This document shows positions 56,607 through 64,000 of a DNA stretch of 64,000 nucleotides, in pieces. The stretch is from NCBI RefSeq assembly GCF_027409185.1, contig NC_084468.1, positions 51,647,001 through 51,711,000 of the forward strand, written 5' to 3'. This DNA is from Cynocephalus volans. Lineage: Eukaryota; Chordata; Mammalia; Dermoptera; Cynocephalidae. Every line of letters begins with the position of its first letter. Position 1 is the stretch's first letter. The translations under genes and the position numbers were made by a program. Under the pieces are notes generated by a model. The model made no database searches. It was not told the DNA's origin and was given only the letters and a program-made list of their open reading frames with translations.

Positions 56607-57587
56607 TTATTTTTCAGGAACCAAACCCAGTACTCCCTTGAGGATTTCTTGTAAGGGTGGTCTTGTGGTAGTGAACTCCCGCAGTTTTTGTTTGTCTGAG
56701 AAATATACTATTTGCCCCTCATTTCGGAAGGATAGCCTTGCAGGGTAGAGTATTCTTGGCTGGCAATCTTTGTCTTTTAGTATTATGAAAATATCATCCC
56801 ATTCCTTTCTAGCTTTTAGGGTTTGTGATGAAAAGTCTGATGTTAACCTGATTGGGGCTCCCTTATAGGTGATTTGACGCTTCTCTCTTGCAGCTTTTAA
56901 GATTCTCTCTTTGTCTCTGAGTTTTGCCAATTTGACTATGACATGTCTTGGAGAAGGCCTTTTTGGGTTGAATACGTTTGGAGATCGTTGAGCTTCCTGG
57001 ATCTGAAGATCAGTGATTTTTCCTATACCTGGGAAGTTTTCTGCCACTATTTTGTTGAATATGTTTTCAATGGAATCTCCATTTTCCTCCCCTTCTGGGA
57101 TACCCATGACTCGGATATTTGAGCGCTTGAGGTTGTCTGATATCTCTCTCAGATTTTCTTCCATGTCCTTGATTCTTTTTTCTTTCTTTTTGTCTGCTTG
57201 TGTTATTTCAAACAGCCCATCTTCAAGTTCAGAGGTTCTCTCTTCAACTTCGACAAGCCTGCTGGTTAAACTCTCCGTTGTGTTTTTTATTTCGCTGAAT
57301 AACTTCTTCAATTCAGCAAGTTCTGCTACATTTTTTTTCAGGAAATTGATTTCCTTGTATATTTCCTCTTTCAGATCCTGTATACTTTTCCTCATTTCAT
57401 CATGATGTCTAGCTGAGTTTTCTTGTATCTCATTCAGTTTCCTTAGAATTATCACTCGAAATTCCTTGTCAGTTATTTCAAGGGCTTCTTGTTCTATAGG
57501 ATCTAGAGTATGAGATTTATTAACTTTTGGTGGTGTACTTTCTTGATTTTTTGTATTTCTGGTGTCTTTTTTTTGGTGTTTATTCAT
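56607..57587 (-). CDS. L1 ORF1p (copy 3), intact RNA-binding chaperone
   Basis: The 326-residue ORF starts at MNKHQKKDTR (ATG at 57587; the frame upstream has no further ATG). It has a polar N-terminus (1-40) and a coiled coil of about 115 residues rich in Leu/Glu heptads (40-155: FSEIKNTTESLTSRLVEVEE). The RRM-like domain opens with SNIRVMGIPEGEENGDSIEN (156-175). The REKRQITYKGAPIRLTSDFS element (about 235-254) and the C-terminal domain ending GLVPEK follow. It is slightly shorter than human ORF1p (338). It precedes ORF2 on the same predicted bicistronic RNA. No lesion is visible, and it differs from copy 1 at about ten residues. Confidence 0.95.
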   Translation of the reverse strand: MNKHQKKDTRNTKNQESTPPKVNKSHTLDPIEQEALEITDKEFRVIILRKLNEIQENSARHHDEMRKSIQDLKEEIYKEINFLKKNVAELAELKKLFSEIKNTTESLTSRLVEVEERTSELEDGLFEITQADKKKEKRIKDMEENLREISDNLKRSNIRVMGIPEGEENGDSIENIFNKIVAENFPGIGKITDLQIQEAQRSPNVFNPKRPSPRHVIVKLAKLRDKERILKAAREKRQITYKGAPIRLTSDFSSQTLKARKEWDDIFIILKDKDCQPRILYPARLSFRNEGQIVYFSDKQKLREFTTTRPPLQEILKGVLGLVPEK

Positions 57588-59126
57588 TGTGGCAGGGGGT
57601 TTCACAGTCCACCGGTTTGAGACTAATGACTAACTAGGATGTTGCTGTGGTTGACAATTTGGTATGGCTCCCGCCGTGACTGCTCAGTTGGCCTCTAGTG
57701 TCTTGTGTGTGTGGTTGCCTCGGGTCTTGGGCTTCTCCGGGGAGCCACCTTTCTGGTCAGCTTGTACTCTGCTGGGCTGGTGGATCACGTACCACAGGGT
57801 GTGTGATCTCTGTTGAGCTTTCACTTTCTGTACAGGACTTCTCCCCGTTCCGTGTGCTCTGGCCCAGGCTGTTAGATCGTGCAGTGGCGACCCCACCGGG
57901 TGTGTGGTTCCTGTCGAGTCTCCGCCTCCCTGGCCGCACGTCTCCCCCCTCTGTGCACACTGTGCTGGGCTGGGGCGTGTCTTCTGCACCCCTCGTCTAT
58001 CAGCTGGGCCTTCAAGACCCTGCTCAGCACCGCCTCGCCCAGGAAGTCTACCAGGTTTCTGCTAGGCACAGACGACCGGTCTCTCTGGGTGCCTTTGTAG
58101 CACTGTGTAGATCTTTCTCGGGTCTTGTTCACCTTTGTATCCCCCCAGTATAAACCGAGTCTAGTGCCCGCCTGCAGCCTGCTCTCCGGCAGGTTCAAGC
58201 GGACCTGGGAACTCTCCTACCACACTATTCCCAACCAGAAATTCGTTAGGCTTTTTTCCAAACTGGTGGTCGCAGAGATGGTATCTGCCTCCCAGTAACA
58301 GGAAGTTTACCGGGGCGGAGTCCAGGGTGTGGTGGAGTGACAGTCGGCCCGCCCGTACTTCCTAGCCCTCCCAACACTGGTCGGGACGCCCCACACCCCC
58401 AGCCCTGCCAGAGAACTGCGGAGGGAGTGGGAGAGGAGGTCGGCCCGCAGGGTCCGGAAAGCCCCGCGCCAGGCCAAGCAAATGGGCTTAGTGATGGCCG
58501 AGCAGGGCGGAGCTGCCCGCACCTGGGAAAATGGAGGCAGCACCGTGGCAGTGAGTGGCCTGGTGGTGCAGGCGGAAGCCGCGTGGGCATCCACCCCCCC
58601 GAACAGAGCTGTGCCAGGGATCACTCACAGTGCTGTGCCAGGTCGGGCGCTCGCTCTGTCTCTGGTTTGTTGCCTTCCGTGTTCTCGGCGCTGCCGCCTC
58701 GGGCTGTTCAGTCGCGGCGCCGCTCGGGCGCTCCCAGGAATCTTCTTTAATGCCGGCCTGAAACCTCGAATCCTGAATAGGGCAGCTGGCCGCCTTCTTC
58801 AGCGCGGCCCCGGTCTCCGGGATCCTGGCTGCATCCACAGCAGCCCTGGCGCCGTGTTCCCTGTTTCAAGACTCACTTTTGCAGCTAAGAATCAGTTCTT
58901 TTCCTGCTCCACACTTCAAAGCTGTTGCCTGTAAATGAGGCAGCCTCTCCTGCCGGGGGCAAAGTGGCGTTGAGCCCCCACGACCGGCCAGCAGCAGCAG
59001 TCCTCCCTTAAGAGATGGCCAGAGGAAGGTCCACAAGTTTCCCGGCTGCCTGAGGCCCAGTGGCCACCTTTTCCACCTCAGCTACTCCGCGCCAGCCGCC
59101 GCAGCCGCCGCCATCTTGAAAGGGGC
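57588..59126 (-). promoter_or_regulatory. L1 copy 3 5'UTR / internal promoter
   Basis: A 1.54-kb CpG-rich leader opens on the minus strand with CAAGATGGCGGCGG (plus 59105-59118), the same YY1-like motif at the same distance from the 5' end as in copy 1. The first bases beyond the target duplication are GCCCCTTT, against GGCTTTT in copy 1, suggesting slightly variable transcription start or untemplated 5' bases. The opposite strand carries a 150-codon ORF (58482-58934). Confidence 0.75.
58482..58934 (+). other. Antisense ORF in L1 copy 3 5'UTR (150 codons)
   Basis: It is ATG-initiated (MGLVMAEQGGAARTW...) and runs antisense to the L1. Its C-terminal two-thirds, including RCRLGLFSRGAARALPGIFF and NAGLKPRILNRAAGR, is read in the same frame in copy 1 (minus strand, ATG at 27275) and partly in copy 2 (38676 down to 38428). 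No known domain is recognised. By position it is analogous to primate L1 ORF0, but there is no sequence resemblance that I can claim. Expression is unproven and the ORF may be fortuitous in GC-rich DNA. Confidence 0.35.
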
Positions 59127-59142
59127 TCGTTCCTCTTTTTAT

Positions 59143-59939
59143 ATACACTTCCTCAGATAATCTGTCTCCTGCCACTCAAAGCCTCTCATTTTCAAGTCTA
59201 CTATTTCAGACAATACCCCTTAATTGAGCTTTGCCCCCACAACTTATCCTGTTGACACTTAGCACACACATTTCAATTTCCCTTAATGTTATATATCTGA
59301 TGATCTAATGCCTAATAATGTGTCAGCCATTGATAAATGCTTCAGTGTTACCCTCAGACAAAATATATACTGTAATTTTTATTCTTGCTAATATATTACA
59401 TAAGGTACAGTTTCCAAATGTTCAAAATATACATTATGTTTAGAAACTTCACTTAAAATATATTTGAAAAATTCTGTGTTGGTTGATATTGAAATCACAG
59501 TATTTAAATACCCCCTTCTGGATGTTAATAGAAGTGACCCTCAAAATAGGAAAATATGCATTAACCTTAGAAATGAAGAAGGTACCATCCATATAATATC
59601 ATCAAGGTATTTCTGAATTACATAATGCAGATTGGTCTAGATTAGGAGCCATACAGAAACAACTTAACCTTAGTCATGTGAAAGCAATGTGCCCAAGAAA
59701 TGTCATTGAGCGTTATTGGTAATAATAAACATTTGGAGACAAAGCAAATATCAATCATGATATTACCCTCTCAGCAAATGACTGAAATATTACCTGTTGA
59801 ATCTTGGTGCTTAGGCTATGTGCCTGTGAAGGTCAGAAATTTAGGAAACTTGATAGAAATTATCAGAATATCAGAGCAGGTTGGCTTCTCCTAAAACCTC
59901 CATAAGGTATAGCAAAAAGCACCATGCTTAGGTCTAAGG
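59143..59939. other. Gene-free stretch after L1 copy 3
   Basis: AT-rich sequence without a recognisable gene or repeat; an open frame at 59700-59894 has no known domain. Confidence 0.5.
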
Positions 59940-60126
59940 TAGTAGTTCCCAAAAAGTGCTCTGGAACCAGCAGGACCAGCATCACCTGGGAACTTGTTAG
60001 ACAAAAAAATTTTCTAGCTCCACCCCAGACCTACTGTATCAGAAACTCTGGGGGTGGGGCCAAGCAGTCAGTATCTAATAAACACTCCTGGTAATAATGA
60101 CACATGCTAAAGTTCGAGGATCACTG
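59940..60126. mobile_element. hAT-Charlie element (MER5A-like) with 8-bp duplication
   Basis: It runs TAGTAGTTCCCAAAAAGTGC, ...GGACCAGCATCACCTGGGAA, CTTGTTAGA, CCCCAGACCTACTGTATCAG, AAACTCTGGGGGTGGGGCCA and ...GCTAAAGTTCGAGGATCACTG, as in MER5A. The 8-bp flanks GTCTAAGG (59932-59939) and ATCTAAGG (60127-60134) agree in 7 of 8, the expected hAT duplication. It is non-coding. Confidence 0.88.
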
Positions 60127-60136
60127 ATCTAAGGCA

Positions 60137-60315
60137 ATAGTTCACACTCTAACTGCTCATTAGAACTGTAGAAAATATACCAAGGGAACTATAGAAAATA
60201 GGGTTGCCATAGTTCCATCCTCAGAGATTTCTATTTAATTGTTATGTGGTAGGGCCAAATATTTTTAAAGGCTCTCCAGGTGATTCAAATGTACAAACAG
60301 TATTGAGAACCAAAA
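60137..60315. mobile_element. Second small hAT-Charlie-like element
   Basis: The sequence starts AATAGTTCACACTCTAACTG and passes CATCCTCAGAGATTTCTATT, GGCTCTCCAGGTGATTCAAA, and ends ..CAGTATTGAGAACC. This resembles MER58/MER5C-type elements (cagtggttctcaaactt...cccagagattctgattta...agctccccaggtgattctaatg...ttgagaaccactg). Boundaries and family are approximate. Confidence 0.55.
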
Positions 60316-60734
60316 CTGAGGAGACCCAAATGAAAAGCAGAAAAGGAAACAGAACACAGCTCAGCTTTATTATGAAAGACTTTTTTCTGCCTGTGGTCTG
60401 CAATGCAAAGCTACTGAAAGCCAATCACGGACTTGGGATAATTTTAATAGCTCGAATCTCTGTACCAAGTCAAATTTTACGTGAGTAAGGACAGAAATGT
60501 AGGAGTCCAAATGAAAGTGAGAGACTGGGTCCTTGGTGGTATCAGAAAAGTGACAAAAGCCTGAAGCCCCTGGGCCAGCCTGCTGTGCAAGCTTCCTGAT
60601 ATAGCTTCACTGAGATATGTCCTGGGGTGTTATTCCCTTAGACTCCCCTCTTAACTGAGTGATGACCGCTGCTCTGAGGAAGAAACCAAAGCCCATCCAG
60701 GAGAAAGTGTTATGACAGTGGTCATATGCACAGG

Positions 60735-60925
60735 CTTAGGAGCCAAAGTGCTTTGGCTGAATTTTGGTTCTACCTGTTACTAGCCATGTAACTTGGCAAA
60801 GTAAGGGGACTCCATTATGCCCACTTTTCTCCTCTAAAAAGGGGATATACTATTTTACCTACCTATGAAGGTTGCAGAGAAGGATGGATGAATGAATGCA
60901 TTGATAAGACACTTAAAACAAAGCT
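60735..60925 (+). repeat. MIR SINE
   Basis: 'CTTAGGAGCCAAAGTGCTTTGGCTGAATTTTGGTTCTACCTGTTACTAGCCATGTAACTTGGCAAAGTAAGGGGACTCC..TTCTCCTCTAAAAAGGGGATATACTATTTTACCTACCTATGAAGGTTGCAGAGAAGGATGGATGAATG' follows the MIR consensus nearly end to end. It is among the best-preserved MIR copies in the window. Confidence 0.82.
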
Positions 60926-60972
60926 TAACACTTATTGTTAGGCTTAGAAATAAGATTAAAATACAGAGTCCA

Positions 60973-61135
60973 AGGGCCGAGCCCGTGGCACACTCGGGAG
61001 AGTGCGGTGCCGGAAGCGCAGCAATGCTCCTGCCATGGGTTCGGATCCTATATAGGACCGGCCAGTGCACTCACTGGCTGAGTGCCGGTCACGAAAAAGG
61101 CAAAAAAAAAAAAAAAAAAAAAAAAAAAACCAGGC
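60973..61135 (+). mobile_element. tRNA-derived SINE (CYN-like, GC-rich subtype)
   Basis: The body AGGGCCGAGCCCGTGGCACA carries the A-box-like TGGCACACTCGG, the B-box-like GGGTTCGGATCC, TATATAGGACCGGCCAG and TGAGTGCCGGTCACGA, then a run of about 28 A. The 15-bp duplication AAAATACAGAGTCCA lies at 60958-60972 and 61136-61150. A few bases (CCAGGC) separate the A run from the second duplication. Confidence 0.9.
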
Positions 61136-61294
61136 AAAATACAGAGTCCAGGGTAGCTTCTTGCTAAGAAACAAAAATTAAAAAGGAAGGTCAACATTAA
61201 ATGACCATGAGTTAGGCATTAGTTACCAGCCATAAAAATAATGACACATATATTATATACGATATATAAAACTACATACAATTTAATGTGCAGA

Positions 61295-62310
61295 TAGATA
61301 AAATATTCCAGGCACCTTTATAGAAAATGGCAATGAACAAAACAGAGAACACTTTATAGTGAGAGAGATAACATTCTAGCATTTTGGTGGGGTGACAAAA
61401 AATAAATACACTAATAATATATAATACCAGATAATATTAATATATATAATATATAATAATATATAATACCAGATAAATATAAGAACTATGAAGAAAAATA
61501 GGACATAAGTAACAGGAGGTGACACTTGAGAAGTAACTTGAAAAAACTGAGGAAAGTCACACATCTGGGAACAGGAAGATAGAGTCAGAAGAACAGCAAC
61601 CCTAAAGCATTATGAGCTTGAAGTGTTTGCTGAAGAGCAAACCAGTGTGATTAGAATGGACTGAGCAAGGTGGAGCCCATTAGAGAATGAGGTTTCAGAG
61701 ATGGTCGTAGCCCAGACATACAGAACCTTGCAGGACATGGTCAGGAGATCACATTTTATTTTACGATAATGAGAAAACAGAACTATTTGAGCAGGGAAGT
61801 TTATCTGACACACAACTTTAAAATAAATCTACTCTAGCTATATGTAGTGAATTTACAATACTGGGTCAAGGGTAAGGATGGGATACTTGGTCAGGAGTAG
61901 GGATGGAAGGCTAGTTATGAAGCTTTTGCATATGAAGCTTGTAGGCCAAGCAAGAGATTATACTGGCTTGAACCAGGATGACAGCAGTGGAAGTGATAAG
62001 TGGTCAGATTCAGAATAAACTTGGATTTGGGGATATGATTTATGAGAGTGTTTGGCCTGAGAAAAGGGGGAACCATAGGGCCATATACTAAGAAGTGAGA
62101 AGATCCAAAGGCTTGGCCTTGTTAAATTTGAACTGCTCACACAGAGATTCCAAGGAGGAGTTAGAAATGCAAGTCTGATGATCAGGGAAAATATGGGAGC
62201 TAAAGATATTAATCAGGTTTTACAAATTCATTTACATCCATGAGAATACCTGAGATCACCAAGGAAGTGAGTGCAGGTGGAGAAAAAATCTAACTCCCTG
62301 GCATCCAACC
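61295..62310 (-). mobile_element. L2 LINE, antisense, about 1 kb
   Basis: Antisense L2 text runs in order: 'TTCCAGGCACCTTTATAG..GCAATGAACAAAACAGAGAACA' , 'TAACATTCTAGCATTTTGGTGGGGTGACAAAAAATAAATACAC', 'GGTGACACTTGAGAAGTAACTTGAAAAAACTGAGG', 'GAACAGGAAGATAGAGTCAG..GAACAGCAACCCTAAAGC', then 'AGAACCTTGCAGGACATGGTCAGGAGATCACATTTTATTTTACG'. An upstream part (to about 62310) includes 'GAGATCACCAAGGAAGTGAGTGCAGGTGGAGAA'. Ancient and non-coding. The upstream third is less certain. Confidence 0.6.
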
Positions 62311-63881
62311 TGTTAGTTAAGTGAAATATTTGCTGTGCAGGCCTGGCTATCAGACACCTATGACTACCTAATTCCTAAAAAATTCCATGAATCCCCAAAC
62401 TCCTGTCAATAGGAAAAGGATTTCCAAAGTGGTATGGTCCACAGATGGGGAATCCTCCACTACCCTTTGGAAAAGTGATCATGATGGATTTTGGGCAAGG
62501 CAACCTTTTTACATATGGGAGATATGGCTTTTCCTTTGTAAAACTCAAAGCCACAGGGGAAAAAAATTAACAACCATTTTCTACTGGAATAAAACCTGTA
62601 CTCTGGAGCTCAGATCATTGTATGTTGCTTTCTGTTTTCCCTGTTTCTAAAAGGAAGGTCTTAAAATGTTTGTACTGTCTTCCCACTTTTATTTTTAAAT
62701 GGATGTGTTGAGGTGGCTTTATTTATCATTTAGCCTGTATGTGGCCAAATCGTGACATCCAGACCTGACTGGGAGAATCCGAACAGATTCCAGAGATTCT
62801 AAATTCAGTAACTGAACAAAATTTCAGGTTGTGTTCTGATGGAAGAGATGAAATCTGTTTTTAGCTACCCATGAACTAATTGCTTGGTCTTAGTTGTGGG
62901 CACTGTTGCAAGCTTATGTATTGGTAAAGGATGAAATGTGTCTATCAAAGAGTGAGATCTAGTGAATATTTTTATTTTTGCCTGTTTAGGAACTCCTTGC
63001 CTTCCCCGTTTTCTTTTTGGAACTCCTCCTCCTTCAATTCAAAGGGATTCAATAACCCACCTTCCAGATTAAAAAGGTGGGCATATGACCCCGGTCTGCA
63101 CAGTCATTTTGTCAATTGCCCTTGGTTCAGCCCTGTTATATGATCTAACACAGTCCAAACTGATTCCTGCTCTGAGATTTTTGTTTAAAGCAAGAGGGAT
63201 GGGGCCTTCCATTTGGGGTCATGAAGTTTGAACAATGTGAATTTGGTGGTTACTGGCAACCATTTCCTTCCACTCTACATGGAAAAAAATAAGCTGTCTG
63301 ATGTAAAGTAAAATGAAACCAAGCAGAGGTAATTGCACAGGAGAGGAAGCTTGCGGGAGCCCTAATTGCATCAGGTTTCTGGTTCACGGGTCTGACATCC
63401 CCAGTTCTGCTCTTAATCCTGAGGTTCCTTGATTCTATGACCTTTCAATTTCACTGACTGATAAATACCCTTGCATAAGCAAGTTTGAGTTGGAACTTGT
63501 AACTAAGAATTTTATTTAATGCAGGTTAATTAATCTTAATTCCATACATTAGTCTGTTCAGCTAACCTTAATTCTATATCATTAATGCTGAATATGTTTC
63601 ATTTTATAATGAAGAAATTCCCAAAGAAAAATTAGCAAAGGAACCCCCAGTGATTACATTCATATTGGAAGTCCTTAGGTGAGAATGCTACATCATGCAT
63701 ATGCCAATGGATCACCTAGACTGGAGAGGTGAGATACATTATAAAGGCAGGAAATGATCTTGATTTGGGATATAAAAACCCTAATTTTTTGTGCATGTGT
63801 GCCTAATTTCAGCTGGTCTGCCTGAGACTCCTTGAGTGCCAGCCCTAGTCCCCTGCATGGCCCCTTTTCCACTCCAACAAG
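62311..63881. other. Unassigned stretch before the BTF3-like pseudogene
   Basis: No gene is supported. Open frames at 62387-62650 and 62931-63143 have no domain I recognise, and codon use does not stand out. I see no young repeat here. Confidence 0.5.
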
Positions 63882-64000
63882 ATTAAAGAAACTATAATGA
63901 ACCGGGAAAAACTTGCCAAACTGCAGGCTCAAGTGCACATTGGTGGGAAAGGAACTGCTCACAGAAAGAAGGTGGTTCACAGAACAGCTATAGCAAATAA
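63882..64000 (+). pseudogene. BTF3: BTF3-like processed pseudogene, truncated by the window end
   Basis: Conceptual translation from 63882 gives [20 protein letters not shown], then [19 protein letters not shown], running off the window. This matches the N-terminal NAC-beta segment of BTF3, the beta subunit of the nascent-polypeptide-associated complex. The usual initiator ATG before KETIMN is ATT here. One Lys of the Arg-Arg-Lys-Lys-Lys motif is missing as a 3-bp loss, and other residues are changed (for example Arg to His at two places). Loss of the start and absence of any intron in the visible part suggest a retrocopy. Relation to BTF3 rather than BTF3L4 is favoured by the KETIMN segment. 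Confidence 0.82.

Larger units (their letters stand above)
52270..59126 (-). mobile_element. Young full-length L1 (copy 3), both ORFs intact
   Basis: This 6.86-kb inverted L1 is flanked by an exact 16-bp duplication, TCGTTCCTCTTTTTAT (plus strand), at 52254-52269 and 59127-59142. On its own strand it starts GCCCCTTTCAAGATGGCGGC and carries a CpG-rich 5'UTR (57588-59126). ORF1 of 326 aa, a 187-bp spacer and ORF2 of 1275 aa follow. The 3'UTR has the CA/G-block signature and ends in a long compound A tail. All landmarks expected for a retrotransposition-competent L1 are present. Activity itself cannot be read from sequence. Confidence 0.96.

Noticed and set aside
62387..62650. 87-codon open frame
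   Set aside because: No recognisable family and no sign of splicing or conservation that can be judged from the sequence alone.

Overview
The window is mammalian genomic DNA, AT-rich and dominated by retrotransposons. I find no intact host protein-coding gene. Ancient mammalian repeats are spread throughout (MIR, L2, hAT-Charlie MER5A/MER20-like, Tigger-related, MaLR and MLT2-like LTRs). Five tRNA-derived SINEs with a tRNA-Ile-like body and the hallmark 'TATATAGG.ATGGCCGG' junction resemble the CYN SINEs of colugos (Dermoptera). Together with young, family-specific LINE-1 copies this suggests a colugo (Galeopterus/Cynocephalus) genome. That assignment is inference from memory of SINE consensus sequences and has not been tested by search.

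Layout. 1-18 kb: gene-free DNA holding a Tigger-derived element (264-598), MIR/L2 relics, a palindromic mariner MITE split by a SINE (7197-7468), a decayed full-length mariner (about 8650-9932), a 5'-truncated inverted L1 (about 10214-11191), a long L2 (about 14480-15010) and a SINE with perfect 17-bp duplications (18140-18295). 18.4-45 kb: a transposon nest. Two old inverted L1s (about 18.4-20.8 and 20.8-24.15 kb) contain a SINE and a solo MaLR LTR. The second was entered by a middle-aged full-length L1 (24163-37646, bounded by a 13-bp duplication). That L1 received a SINE in its 5'UTR and then a young, almost intact L1 (26683-33474, 17-bp duplication) inside its ORF1. A further young but broken L1 follows (38274-45064, 15-bp duplication). 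45-52 kb: gene-free, with MIR/L2/MLT2/MER20 relics and a hexanucleotide microsatellite. 52270-59126: a full-length inverted young L1 with both ORFs open (ORF1p 326 aa, ORF2p 1275 aa), flanked by an exact 16-bp duplication. 59-64 kb: two small hAT elements, a MIR, a SINE and an antisense L2. The window ends inside a start-less BTF3-like processed pseudogene (63882-64000).

The functional centre is the young L1 family. ORF1p is an RNA-binding coiled-coil/RRM trimer protein; ORF2p is an endonuclease/reverse transcriptase with a C-terminal Cys-rich domain. The 5'UTRs are GC/CpG-rich, and in the full-length copies begin with a YY1-like CAAGATGGCGGC motif. The 3'UTRs carry a CA repeat, a poly-G block and a purine/G-rich tract. 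The inverted copy at 52.3-59.1 kb is a candidate retrotransposition-competent source. The copy at 26.7-33.5 kb differs from that state by one visible nonsense codon in ORF2. The least ordinary signals are an antisense ORF kept in frame across all three young 5'UTRs, 5'UTR remodelling in the 38.3-kb copy, a roughly 92-bp tandem array in the older L1's 5'UTR, and a possible short 3' transduction in the intact L1.
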